A stretch of DNA of 26,647 nucleotides, taken from the NCBI GenBank assembly GCA_040757295.1, contig JBFLXH010000036.1, positions 1 to 26,647 of the forward strand. Direction: 5' to 3'. Each line of letters opens with the position of its first letter. The first letter of the stretch is position 1. Made by a program: the position numbers and the translations under genes. The notes below the pieces were generated by a model. It was not told the origin of the DNA. It did not search any database and saw only the letters and a program-made list of their open reading frames with translations. This stretch comes from JAGXSE01 sp040757295. Lineage in GTDB: Bacteria; Bacillota; PH28-bin88. This document shows positions 1 to 8,516 of the stretch, one piece after another.

Positions 1-297
1 GCTGTCCACCATTTTCAGCGTATGGCCGGGATGTCCCTTTTGCCCGCCGCTTTTCTTGCCGCTTTTGGCGCGCAGGCTCTTGGTTCTCTTGAAGCCGTCG
101 CTGGAAGGAGGCTTGCTAGAGTTCCTGCTGTTCTGGTTTAGTTGGTTTTCCAGTTGTTTGACTCTTGCTTCAAGGATGGTAATCTGCAGGGCCTGCTGCT
201 GGTAAATGCGTTCAAAGTTTGCAATCAGGCCCTCCACCAAGGCGACCACCGCTTTGGGTCCCTCATTGTAAACGGCCAGGATCTCTTCCCGTTTCAC
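1..297 (-). CDS. IS66-family transposase, N-terminal part (runs off the left edge)
   Basis: Reading the minus strand from a GTG at 297 gives 99 codons open to the window edge. The protein begins MKREEILAVYNEGP, continues through a heptad-rich stretch (ERIYQQQALQITILEARVK), and then shows the motif NSRNSSKPPSSDG followed by GGQKGHPGHTL. These two motifs are the hallmark of the IS66 TnpC N-terminus, just before the zinc-finger-like region; the DDE catalytic domain would lie outside the window. The GTG overlaps the TGA of the preceding DUF4338 gene in a GTGA arrangement, so the two are probably translationally coupled. Family assignment rests on motifs; element ends are not visible. Confidence 0.85.
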   Translation of the reverse strand, partial: MKREEILAVYNEGPKAVVALVEGLIANFERIYQQQALQITILEARVKQLENQLNQNSRNSSKPPSSDGFKRTKSLRAKSGKKSGGQKGHPGHTLKMVDS

Positions 298-1209
298 CGG
301 AGATCACCCCCAGGCAGGCGTTTTGCCAGGGGATACAGGTAAACGGCCTTGAAGGGAACTTCGAGATTGTGGCAGCGGTCGTTACGGCTGCGGCCCTTAG
401 TCAGGCCGACGTAGCGCCAGTTGGCGGCCTTGTAGCAGGTTCCCAGGAACCTGTCTATCTCCACGAAGGTTTCCAGCAAGAGCAGGCCATGGCCGTACTT
501 CTCCTGCCAGTCTCCCAGGATGCGCCGACAGATTTGCCCCAGGACATGGCTGGCTAGGTGGGGAACCCTCACCCAGGGCAGGATCAAAAACCGGGTGTTG
601 TTGGTGAGATAGGGCAGATGATTGAGGCGGGTCTTTTTGTCCCAGCCAATGAACCGATCACGGGCTTGACAACTCCAAGCGGCGGAGCCGAACAGCAGGC
701 AGGCAAGGGGGCGACTCAGCCGGTCATACACCAGATACTTCATGTTCTCGCCCACCGTGCCATTAAAGCCCAGGTAGTGGTATCGAAACAGCAGGTACTT
801 GAACAGATCCCAGGATGGGTGTTTGGCTTCCACTACTTCTACCCGCAGGGGCAGCAGGTCTTTTAACTCGCCGGTGATACTGACTGTGGAATGAGGTACT
901 TGAACGATTGATGTTCTGTTCCCATCCTGCTTAGCGCCAGCAGATTTACGGGGCAGTACGATCTGCCCTTGCCGCTCTAACTTAAGCAGGAGGTCTCGGC
1001 AGGCCATATCTTTCATTTGCCCGACGGGAGAGTACCAGTTCCTTAAGCCGGCAGAGTTCCATTGACAGTCTTCTGCGGCTCCATGAGGGGTTGTCGGCGA
1101 TTAGCTGTTTAACTGCCTGCACATGATTTTCGGTTATTTGTGTTACCCGGAATTCTGCTTTTGCTTTCATGTTTTCATTCAACATGATTAGCAGTGCAGA
1201 GTCCAGCAT
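294..1209 (-). pseudogene. DUF4338 / DruA-like protein, frameshifted, coupled to IS66 transposase
   Basis: Two minus-strand frames join into one DUF4338-type protein. The upstream frame (1209 to about 1046; the internal ATG at 1170 is an alternative start) gives ITENHVQAVKQLIADNP and LSMELCRL. The downstream frame (to 294) gives RNWYSPVGQMKDMACRDLL and the conserved body FRYHYLGFNGTVGENMKY, WDKKTRLNHLPYLTNNTRF and LLLLETFVEIDRFLGTCYKA. The join falls at CTTAAGG near 1041-1047, where one extra base disrupts the reading frame. DUF4338 is the domain of DruA of the Druantia anti-phage system, but here the gene overlaps an IS66 transposase by 4 bases and is better read as a passenger or accessory gene of that element. 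The frameshift may be a real inactivation, a sequencing error or recoding. Confidence 0.7.
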
Positions 1210-1408
1210 TATTTTTCAATCCAGTAGGGTGGCTGAGTAGTTACGATTAAATGAGATTGCCTGATGCGTTCATAATATCGGATAGCCTGAGGAGGGGTTG
1301 TTCTGTAGTGGATAGTAATAATAAAATAAAACTATCTTGGATAGTGTTGAGGAACACCTCGTGATGTGTCAGGGGTAATAAGTTTGCCTTTAGTATGAGA
1401 GGGTAAGG

Positions 1409-3664
1409 ATGGAAAACCAGGAAAAAGTAATTGTTACATCTGGCGGACACAACTGTGGCGGGCGATGCTTGCTCCATGTCCACGTGAGGGGAAATACTGT
1501 TGCCAGTATAAAACCGATAAGCGGTGCAATGGGGGAAGAACCCCAGCGGCTGCTGCCTTGCGTTCGCTGCAGCGCATACAAGGAGAGACTTTACCATCCC
1601 GACAGGTTAAAATATCCGTTAAAGCGCGTGGGAAAAAGAGGAGAGGGAAAATTTGCCAGGATCTCCTGGGCAGAAGCTACCGATATTATCGCCAGGGAGC
1701 TTCGACGCATTACACAATTATACGGTCCTGAATCCAGGTACATAAACTATTCCACGGGAATCTCCGGTAAACTGGCGGAAAGGGAGTTTTTTCGAAGACT
1801 TCTATGTATTTATGGAGGCGGCTATCTCAACTACCACAATTCCTATAGTTCTGCCTGCACAAGGGTTGCCACCTCCTATACATATGGCACAGACCAGACC
1901 GGCAGCTCCCGGGATAACTGGTTATATTCCAAGCTTATTATCCTCTGGGGCCATAACCCTGCGGAGACCGTCTTCGGTACAAACACCTTCCGCTACCTGA
2001 AACAGGCCAAGGCCAAGGGAGCACGTATTATCGTGATTGACCCGCGCTATTCGGATACGGCAAGTGTTTTAGCCGACCAGTGGATACCCATCTTACCCAC
2101 TACTGATAATGCCCTAATGGATGCCATGACCTATGTGATGATAACTGAAAACCTCTATGACAGAGACTTTGTGGAGAAATTCTGCCTTGGCTTCGATGAA
2201 GGACAGATGCCTGAGGGAATACCTGAAGGCAATTCATTGTCAAGTTATATCCTAGGCCAAACTGATGGTGTTCCCAAGACCCCGGAATGGGCAGAAAAAA
2301 TTACTAGGGTTCCGGCTGACACCATTCGCCAGTTGGCTAGGGATTATGCTGCCAGTAAGCCCGCAGCCCTGATCCAGGGCTGGGGCCCCCAGCGCCACGC
2401 CTATGGGGAACAACCGGTCAGAGGCGCTACAGTCCTGGCTGCCATCACCGGCAATGTTGGCATCCTGGGAGGATGGGCCTCCGGAGCGGCCTCCTATGCC
2501 CGGGTCCGCCTTGCTTCCATTCCCTACAGAAACCCGGTACGAACCTCTATCCCGGTCTTCATGTGGCCTGATGCCATTTTACGGGGTACCGAAATGGGCA
2601 CCCAGGAAGGGGTCATGCATGCTGGCAGACTGGCCAGCAACATTAAGTTCCTGGCCAGTCTGGGTGGGAACTGTCTGATCAATCAGCATTCCGACATCAA
2701 CCTGACCCGCAGGGTCCTGGAAGATGAGACAAAGTGTGAATTTATCCTAGTGGCGGATGAGTTCATGACTTCCAGCGCGCGCTTTGCCGACCTGCTTTTG
2801 CCCAGTACCAATTTTCTGGAGCGGATAGATATTGTAGCGCCGTGGGAATATGCTGACTACGTCATTTTTCAAAACAAGGCGGTTGAGGCGGAGTTCGAGC
2901 GCCGTACAGGGTATGATTGGATAACAGAAGTGGCTGAAAAACTGGGCGTAAAGGCAGAATTCACTGAAGGCAAAAGTTATGAGGACTGGGGCCGCTTTAT
3001 CGTGGAGAAAAGCCGGGAGGCCTACAGGGATTTCCCCAGTTTTGAGGAATTTTCCCGTTGTGGGATTTACCGCCCGGACTTTAAGAAACCTTTGATTGCG
3101 TTCCAGGAACAAGTAAAAGACCCGGAACATCACCCTTTTCCTACCCCTTCAGGAAAAATCGAAATCTTTTCCCAGGGGCTCTATGAGATGAAAAACCCAA
3201 GAGAAATTCCCGCCATTCCAAAATATATTCCCCGTTGGGAAGGACCCTCCGACCCGCTAAAAGACAAGTATCCCCTTCAACTAATCGGCTGGCACAGCAA
3301 GAGGAGCACTCATTCCATCTTTGCCAACCTCCCCTGGGCAGAAAAGGTCGTTCCCCTGGAAATGTGGATCAATTCGGAGGACGCAGATGCCAGGGAGATT
3401 CAAGACGGAGACCGGGTCCGGGTTTTCAATAGCCGTGGTGAACTGGAGATCAAAGTGAAGGTGACCTCCCGTATCCTTTCGGGCGTTGTAGCCATTCCCC
3501 AGGGAGCTTGGTACAGTCCGGATGAAAAAGGAGTTGATAAGGGAGGATGTATCAACGTGCTGACTCGCTACCATCCTACCCCTTTGGCCAAAGGGAATCC
3601 TCAACATATCAATCTTGTCGAAGTAGCAAAAATTAGAGATCCTGAATCCGTGAAACAGCTATAA
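1409..3664 (+). CDS. DmsA-like molybdopterin oxidoreductase catalytic subunit (orphan)
   Basis: A 751-residue member of the DMSO-reductase family, collinear with DmsA/YnfE across its length. An N-terminal iron-sulfur region (residues 12-54) is followed by HPDRLKYPLKRVG, GGYLNYHNSYSSACT (the Ser after Tyr is the expected molybdenum ligand), LIILWGHNPAET, IIVIDPRYSDTA, QGWGPQRHAYGE, ITGNVGILGG, NQHSDINLTRR and the C-terminal cofactor-binding domain ending in GGCINVLTRYHPTPLAKGNP. It should bind a bis-guanine-dinucleotide molybdenum cofactor and reduce or oxidise a small substrate by oxygen-atom transfer. There is no twin-arginine leader, so it is predicted to be cytoplasmic. No DmsB or DmsC partner lies next to it. 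The usual first cluster cysteine is Gly12; C16, C20, C51 and C54 are present. The start follows GAGAGGGTAAGG. The 199 bases upstream (1210-1408) hold no gene and no promoter I can defend. Substrate unknown. Confidence 0.88.
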   Translation: MENQEKVIVTSGGHNCGGRCLLHVHVRGNTVASIKPISGAMGEEPQRLLPCVRCSAYKERLYHPDRLKYPLKRVGKRGEGKFARISWAEATDIIARELRRITQLYGPESRYINYSTGISGKLAEREFFRRLLCIYGGGYLNYHNSYSSACTRVATSYTYGTDQTGSSRDNWLYSKLIILWGHNPAETVFGTNTFRYLKQAKAKGARIIVIDPRYSDTASVLADQWIPILPTTDNALMDAMTYVMITENLYDRDFVEKFCLGFDEGQMPEGIPEGNSLSSYILGQTDGVPKTPEWAEKITRVPADTIRQLARDYAASKPAALIQGWGPQRHAYGEQPVRGATVLAAITGNVGILGGWASGAASYARVRLASIPYRNPVRTSIPVFMWPDAILRGTEMGTQEGVMHAGRLASNIKFLASLGGNCLINQHSDINLTRRVLEDETKCEFILVADEFMTSSARFADLLLPSTNFLERIDIVAPWEYADYVIFQNKAVEAEFERRTGYDWITEVAEKLGVKAEFTEGKSYEDWGRFIVEKSREAYRDFPSFEEFSRCGIYRPDFKKPLIAFQEQVKDPEHHPFPTPSGKIEIFSQGLYEMKNPREIPAIPKYIPRWEGPSDPLKDKYPLQLIGWHSKRSTHSIFANLPWAEKVVPLEMWINSEDADAREIQDGDRVRVFNSRGELEIKVKVTSRILSGVVAIPQGAWYSPDEKGVDKGGCINVLTRYHPTPLAKGNPQHINLVEVAKIRDPESVKQL

Positions 3665-3811
3665 CTTCTGATTTTTCACAAACTCAAAAGACATTTTAAG
3701 TCCATTTATTTACAAACAAGGCAATATTTTGACATTAAAAATTACATGAGAATGCACCCCCCCCCGGAAAAATACTGGTTCTGCAACTGATTCAGGCAAT
3801 ATTCAAGCCCA

Positions 3812-3825
3812 CCTTTTTAAAAAGG
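3812..3825. repeat. 14-bp perfect palindrome in intergenic DNA
   Basis: CCTTTTTAAAAAGG is perfectly self-complementary. It lies between the molybdoenzyme gene and the convergent IS1380-type transposase, about 40 bases from the transposase stop codon and downstream of a run of nine C at 3757-3765. It could form part of a bidirectional termination structure, but the loop-less geometry makes that uncertain. Confidence 0.35.
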
Positions 3826-3865
3826 CGGTGCAGTTTGTTAAAAAAAGCATGGGCTCCTTTTAATT

Positions 3866-5182
3866 TTAAGCGGCAAAAGCACAATAAATCCGTTTAAATG
3901 TTGCAAACCAAGGAGAGTATCGCCCAAAGCCCAATTTGTATTTTCGGGCATGGCAAATCAATCTTGATGCTAAGGTAATCAGGTTTTGAATAACGGTACG
4001 GATTCGCCTGCGCTGCACTTTTTTCTTTAGGGGGGCATCGGTTTTTTTGATGCTTTCCTGGCCGATCAGGCGCAAAATATTATATGCCATGATGCCTAAA
4101 TGCAAGACTAGGTTATTCGTGGCAAATTTCCCTGACGGCAGCCGCTCCAAGTCCATATCGGTCTTAATTTCGCTGTGAAACTGCTCGCTTAAGCCATGTT
4201 CGTGATATAGCTCAATAATTTTATAGGCTGGGTCCGTTAACGATGTCCAATAGGTTTCTACTTCAATTTCGGGTGTTAATAATATTTGTCCGTTGGCTTT
4301 GATGGTTCTTTCAACGACTTTAAATACAATCCGCAGCGGATTATCAAGTCCTTGGCGTGTGATTTCTATGTCGCCGATATAGACGTTTTTGCCTTCCCGT
4401 TCCAAGCAGCACATGCCATGCTGTTTGGCTGTCATTAACCAAGCTTCGGGACTTTCTTTGCGCAAGTTGCGCTTGATAATAACATCCGTTTTGGTTTCCG
4501 GTTTGACCATGATTTTGATATTGTCAAGGCTGTCATTGCCGGAATCCATCCGTACCAAAAGCGGCCGGTCAGTAATCATGCGGGCATAGCGGATGTTTTT
4601 TTCAAGGAATTCAGCGGTGTTTTTTTGGCTGTGGTCATTTCCTTCGTGGAGCTCCGTATTGATGCAGTAACCTTCCTGGCCCAGATAGGCGAAGATGGGA
4701 GCATATCCGTCATGGCCTTTATAAGTTCAAGAAACCCCTTCCTTTTTGGTATGGGAATTGTCGAAGGGGGAAACATCGATATCAAGGGGAACCAGTTCCC
4801 GGATACTGGGGGTGATTTCAGCATTGGCAATCTTATGCATACGGGCTGATTCTTCCAGAATAACAGAGTTCCACAAAGACCCCGCCATATCCAAACGCTG
4901 GCGCAATGTAGGGCTTGACGGGACTTTGCCAATGCCTAATGAAAACTGAAAAAATTCATCTTCCCTGAAAGCTTCAATATGGTCAAAATCACTTTTGCCT
5001 TGGCATAGCAGGCCAAGGTATGCAATGGCACAATCGCTATGAGATACTTGTGGATTTTTTGCTTTTGGCAAAGGTATTTTATTAAGACGTTTAATGAGCA
5101 AAGTTTGAGGTAAGAGCATTCCGACTAGCGATAATGTCTTATTATCTTTATTATACCCATTTTTTCTCTGTTTTTCTGCCAC
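3866..5182 (-). pseudogene. IS1380-family transposase interrupted by an in-frame TGA
   Basis: Read on the minus strand, the N-terminal 151 codons (5182 to 4730) and the C-terminal part (4726 to 3866) lie in the same frame, separated by a TGA at 4729-4727. Ignoring the stop gives about 438 residues, the usual length for the family. The N-terminal half has SDCAIAYLGLLCQGKSDFD and VPSSPTLRQRLD. After the stop come TYKGHDGYAPIFAYLGQEGY, RPLLVRMDSGND, YHEHGLSEQFHSEIKTDMD and LERLPSGKFATNNLVLHLG, which are typical IS1380 DDE-domain motifs. The sequence around the break is KKEGVS-stop-TYKGHDGYAP; a CGA (Arg) to TGA change is the simplest explanation. The second half cannot be translated without readthrough or an internal start, so the copy is probably inactive. 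Confidence 0.85.
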
Positions 5183-5302
5183 GGAGATGTTTATGAAATC
5201 ACGGATTCAGGTCATTTTTATTTCTCCAGTTACTTCCTGATTCACTAAACTGGCGGAATTCTCCTCCAATCCCGCCACATAACTTTATCAAATTCCCATG
5301 GG

Positions 5303-5626
5303 TTACCGCCACTGAATCGGAGCCCTAACAAGTGAAACTACACCTTCCTGACGGATATCAAATCCACACTGGTAGCGAAATCTGAGGTCTGTCGCCAACC
5401 TTTTGTGCAGTGCAGTAAAAGTGGTTATCCCTTCAAGTGGCGCTGCCAGTAGCGCCCGAATAATTGCTGCTCGATTGTACCCGTAAGCGCCTAGGGGTGA
5501 TGTCGATCTCAACTGTTTAGCGTAGGGTTCTAAATCCAGAGCACTAAAGAAAATTGGCAGCCGATTTTTAAACTCAATTTTTTGTAATTCCTCAAGGGAA
5601 AACAGGGTTTCTTGGAGAATATACAA
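5303..5626 (-). pseudogene. Truncated transposase N-terminus (IS1182/IS4-like)
   Basis: A 107-codon minus-strand remnant starts at TTG 5626 with a good ribosome site (AAAGGAGTGAAGTCAC) just upstream. It reads LYILQETLFSLEELQKIE, then FFSALDLEPYAKQLRSTS, IIRALLAAPLEGITTFTALHKR and LATDLRFRYQCGFDIRQE. This looks like the N-terminal domain of IS1182/IS4-type transposases, in which the RFRYQCGF segment is followed by a conserved Ser-rich helix and a DDE domain. Here homology stops after about residue 95, and the last residues (GVVSLVRAPIQWR) look unrelated, so the 3' part has been deleted or replaced. Family assignment is from memory of motifs and is moderate. Confidence 0.6.
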
Positions 5627-5679
5627 GTGACTTCACTCCTTTTTGGTCTTTCTGGTTTAGTCACTTGTAAAGATTCTCC
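5614..5679. repeat. Inverted repeat enclosing the start of the transposase remnant
   Basis: The arm at 5614-5632 (GGAGAATATACAAGTGACT) pairs with 5659-5679 (AGTCACTTGTAAAGATTCTCC) with a small bulge, around a 26-base centre. On the minus strand the TTG start lies in one arm and the AAAGGAG ribosome site in the loop or centre, so the RNA could fold over its own translation start. It could instead be part of an element end. Confidence 0.55.
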
Positions 5680-5908
5680 AATTTGGGGTGAAGTCCTTTC
5701 TTTTGTTCCTCAAAAGCTTACAACACAAGAGCTCAAAATTATGCAAAAGGCTCATCCTAAAAACCTTCACGATCTAGCTTAATAGTGATCCGCTATGCGG
5801 AGAATTGCAGGCCGAGAATGGCTTGCGAAGGAAAATAAAAGGTTTATGTAGAATGAACATCCAAATGGTGCTTAACGGAGAAGGCAAATTAAAAAAGGGG
5901 AGAGGGTA

Positions 5909-7852
5909 ATGTACAAGATTGCCGTTATCTACTCTGCCTATCCTGAAATGACTGAAGCTGCCAAAGAACTGATCCGCAGAAAAGGATATCATATTGAAGT
6001 AGAAATCTGTGTTTTCGATAAAGCCATCCGAATGGCCAAGAAATTCGAGGCAGAAGGGTTTGACCTAATTATCAGCCGGGGGGTTACCGGCGCCTTAATT
6101 CAGAGGGCTGTCAACATCCCTGTGATTTTGGTTGAAATCACAAATTTTGATATCCTGCAAACACTGTATAAGGCAAAAAAAATTGGGGAAAGAATGGCAT
6201 ACTTTGAGTATGTGCATGGAAACAGTTACCACGACTTTGAAAGTATGGCCAAAATACTACAGATAAATGAAGAAGATTTAAGCATCTATTATTATCAGAG
6301 TGAAGAGGATTTGAGAGAAAAAATTGCATCGGCCTTTGCCAGTAATGTGAATGTAGTGGTAGCTACCGGTGCTTTTGTGCTGGAGATGGCTAAACTCCAT
6401 GGTATGAAGTCAATCATGGTTCATTCTACCAAAGAGGCGATCTACAACGCCTTTAAACAGGCAGAAGACATTTTGAACATCAGGAATAAGGATCGCAGAC
6501 TGCTAAAATACATCAATACATTGCTCGACAGTTTTGAAACCGAAGGCTATATTGTGTTTAGCAGATCCGAAGAAGCCGTGTATGCCAACAACACAGCGTG
6601 CAAGTTGCTGGGAACTGAACGCAAATCTATTGTTGGCAAAAAGATCCATGATATTTTGCCTGGTGGTGTCAAAACACAGGAAGATTTATCTGCCGGATCA
6701 ATTGTTAAGTTTAAACTTGGCAACCAGCAGGAAATCGCGATCAGCAAGATAGACATGTACAGTGGTGAAAAGGCAATGGGCTTTGCCCTTAAGATTGGGT
6801 ATCCCCAAGAACAACTCAAAATTGAGATCGGGCAGCGTAAAGAACTGAGGAGCCGGGGATTAGTTGCGAAGCATACCTTTAATGATATTGTGGGCAGATC
6901 CGAGGCGATTTGCAGCGCCATTCGCAAAGCCAAGAGCTTCGGCAAAACCGATTCCACAATACTGATCACCGGTGAAAGCGGAACCGGCAAAGAGGTTTTT
7001 GCCAACAGTATTCATAATATAAGTCCAAGATGCTTGGGACCATTTGTCGCAGTTAACTGTGCAACTTTGCCGCAAAGCCTCTTGGAAAGCGAATTGTTTG
7101 GTTATGAGGAAGGGGCTTTCACGGGAGCAAAAAAGGGTGGACAGGCCGGTCTTTTTGAACTGGCTCATGCGGGAACTATTTTTCTTGATGAGGTGTCAGA
7201 GATATCATTAGGAACTCAAGCTCAATTATTGCGGGTTTTGCAGGAAAAGGCGATTAGACGGGTTGGTGGAGATAAGATAATTTCCGTTGATGTCCGGGTT
7301 ATAGCTGCAACAAATTCTGACTTAATGCAAAGAGTTCGGGCAGGGCAGTTTAGGGCTGACCTGTACTACAGGTTGAACGTTCTAAAATTAAACATTCCCC
7401 CATTGCGCGAGCGAAAAGAAGACTTCCAGCTACTCATTGAGTATTTTTTGAGCCGGCACAAAAAGAGCGGTCAAGATATCAAGATCCCGGAAATGTTTAT
7501 TTCGCGACTACAAAAGCATAGCTGGCCGGGAAATGTGCGAGAGCTAGAAAATTTTGTCCAGAAGTTTGCCATTCTATCAGAGGATGATAAGGATGTTTTT
7601 GGTCTGCTAGAAGACCTTTACATGGAATTTTCCCACCTTGAACAGGAGATGCAAGTGCAGGGGCATTATGCAGATACGATTACGGTGGAAATAGGGACCC
7701 TTAAATCCATGGAACTCCAATTAATAGAGCAATTAATTCGCAGATCAGATGATGATAAAACGTCATTGGCAAGAAAGCTGGGCATCAGTCGATCTAATCT
7801 ATGGAGTAAACTGAAAGAAATTGATAAGGGAACCAGTACTTCTAAGTGTTGA
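5909..7852 (+). CDS. PrpR-type sigma-54-dependent transcriptional activator
   Basis: A 647-residue enhancer-binding protein in four parts. Residues 1 to about 190 are a PrpR_N sensory domain (ISRGVTGALIQRAVNIPVI, VVVATGAFVLEMAKLHG). A PAS-like segment spans about 200-300 (EGYIVFSRSEEAVYANN). An AAA+ sigma-54 interaction domain spans about 325-560 with Walker A GESGTGKE at 355-362, GAFTGA at 402-407, a GTIFLDEV Walker B and the R-finger stretch RADLYYRLNVLKLNIPPLRER. A C-terminal Fis-type helix-turn-helix follows (DDKTSLARKLGISRSNLWSKL). The GAFTGA loop is intact, so it should drive sigma-54 RNA polymerase. PrpR proteins sense small acids such as 2-methylcitrate; the effector here may be a pathway acid (inference). 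It is followed by a terminator and then a -24/-12 promoter, which makes the downstream cluster its likely target. The start follows AAAGGGGAGAGGGTA. Confidence 0.92.
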   Translation: MYKIAVIYSAYPEMTEAAKELIRRKGYHIEVEICVFDKAIRMAKKFEAEGFDLIISRGVTGALIQRAVNIPVILVEITNFDILQTLYKAKKIGERMAYFEYVHGNSYHDFESMAKILQINEEDLSIYYYQSEEDLREKIASAFASNVNVVVATGAFVLEMAKLHGMKSIMVHSTKEAIYNAFKQAEDILNIRNKDRRLLKYINTLLDSFETEGYIVFSRSEEAVYANNTACKLLGTERKSIVGKKIHDILPGGVKTQEDLSAGSIVKFKLGNQQEIAISKIDMYSGEKAMGFALKIGYPQEQLKIEIGQRKELRSRGLVAKHTFNDIVGRSEAICSAIRKAKSFGKTDSTILITGESGTGKEVFANSIHNISPRCLGPFVAVNCATLPQSLLESELFGYEEGAFTGAKKGGQAGLFELAHAGTIFLDEVSEISLGTQAQLLRVLQEKAIRRVGGDKIISVDVRVIAATNSDLMQRVRAGQFRADLYYRLNVLKLNIPPLRERKEDFQLLIEYFLSRHKKSGQDIKIPEMFISRLQKHSWPGNVRELENFVQKFAILSEDDKDVFGLLEDLYMEFSHLEQEMQVQGHYADTITVEIGTLKSMELQLIEQLIRRSDDDKTSLARKLGISRSNLWSKLKEIDKGTSTSKC

Positions 7853-7873
7853 GGTGTTGGTTGGGAAAAACGG

Positions 7874-7900
7874 GCAGTCGATAGGGACTGCTTTTTTTTT
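7874..7900 (+). terminator. Rho-independent terminator after the activator gene
   Basis: GCAGTC (7874-7879) and GACTGC (7886-7891) form a perfect six-pair stem with loop GATAGG, directly followed by nine T (7892-7900). It lies 22 bases after the activator stop codon and isolates the regulator from the sigma-54 operon beyond it. Confidence 0.85.
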
Positions 7901-7912
7901 GGATTGAAGTAG

Positions 7913-7930
7913 TTGGCATAACATTTGCTT
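7913..7930 (+). promoter_or_regulatory. Sigma-54 (-24/-12) promoter ahead of the hydro-lyase genes
   Basis: TTGGCATAACATTTGCTT matches the consensus TGGCAC-N5-TTGCW, with exactly ten bases between the invariant GG (7915-7916) and GC (7927-7928). It lies about 50 bases ahead of the first hydro-lyase start and directly behind the gene for a GAFTGA-containing activator. I did not find a convincing inverted-repeat operator upstream; the activator site may lie inside the terminator region or the activator gene. Confidence 0.85.
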
Positions 7931-7979
7931 ATTAAACGGCCTGCAGCCTATTTTTAGGACAACGAGGTGAGGAATACCT

Positions 7980-8516
7980 ATGTTAAGGTTAGTCACTCCA
8001 TTAAGCCAGGATCAGATCAACAATTTAAAGGTCCTTGACAACATCACTATTTCCGGACGGATCTTGACCGGCCGTGATGTGGTCTTGCCCAAGTTAGTCC
8101 GGATAATTGAGAACAATGGGTTCAAGGACCTGAAACTGAGCCTGGAAGGTTCGGTTATTTTCCATACAGCAGTGAGCCCCGCGGGAATCGGCCCTACATC
8201 AAGCAACAAAGTGGATATTGAATCATCAATTCCAGCCTTATCGAAAGCAGGTGTAAAAATTCATCTCGGTAAAGGGAGCTTGAGTCGGGCTACTGTTCAG
8301 GCTCTAAAAGAGCACGGATCCCTTTTCGCCATTACCCCTCCGGTATCGGCCCTTTTTGGCGCGAAGGTAAGGAAACAACGGGCCATTGCTTTCCTAGAGG
8401 AGGGAATGGAAGCCCTGCATGAACTTGAAGTCGTAGATTTTCCTGCCATTATAGCTATAGCTCACGGGCAATCAATCTTTGACCAGGGTGGTGATAGACA
8501 TGAATATCTCATATAA
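7980..8516 (+). CDS. Iron-sulfur hydro-lyase beta subunit (fumarase/mesaconase/tartrate dehydratase type)
   Basis: A 178-residue protein matching the C-terminal swivel domain of class I fumarases and TtdB. It has the start LVTPLSQDQINNLKVLD, ISGRILTGRDVVLPKLV (the TGRD motif), SVIFHTAVSPAGIGPTSSN (usually GPTTS), GVKIHLGKGSLS and ALKEHGSLFAITPP. With the alpha subunit it should add water to a trans-unsaturated dicarboxylate. Class I fumarases are known to act also as mesaconases (mesaconate to citramalate), and the methylaspartate ammonia-lyase gene downstream makes mesaconate a plausible substrate here. The ribosome site is GAGGTGAGG. The gene comes before, not after, its alpha partner. Confidence 0.9.
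   Translation: MLRLVTPLSQDQINNLKVLDNITISGRILTGRDVVLPKLVRIIENNGFKDLKLSLEGSVIFHTAVSPAGIGPTSSNKVDIESSIPALSKAGVKIHLGKGSLSRATVQALKEHGSLFAITPPVSALFGAKVRKQRAIAFLEEGMEALHELEVVDFPAIIAIAHGQSIFDQGGDRHEYLI

Larger units (their letters stand above)
3757..5240 (-). mobile_element. IS1380-family insertion sequence (ends tentative)
   Basis: The element is defined by its transposase pseudogene (3866-5182). Possible ends are an imperfect inverted match between GGAAAAATACTGG at 3766-3778 and CCAGTTACTTCC at 5226-5237, which needs one gap and one substitution. I do not see a clean terminal repeat or a target-site duplication, so the limits are only approximate. The copy appears degenerate. Confidence 0.4.

Noticed and set aside
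219..866. Plus-strand ORFs opposite the IS66 and DUF4338 genes
   Set aside because: They are antisense shadows with low-complexity, Pro/Gln-rich translations and no family motifs.
4727..4729. Selenocysteine at the TGA of the transposase
   Set aside because: The position is outside any cysteine-like motif and appears to be Arg in the family, so a nonsense mutation is simpler.
4580..5182. A frameshift in the IS1380 transposase
   Set aside because: The two halves first appeared to be in different frames, but the distances show they share one frame, with just a TGA between them.
5627..5776. A 49-codon plus-strand ORF from GTG 5627
   Set aside because: No ribosome site, no recognisable family, and it lies over the inverted repeat and transposase remnant.
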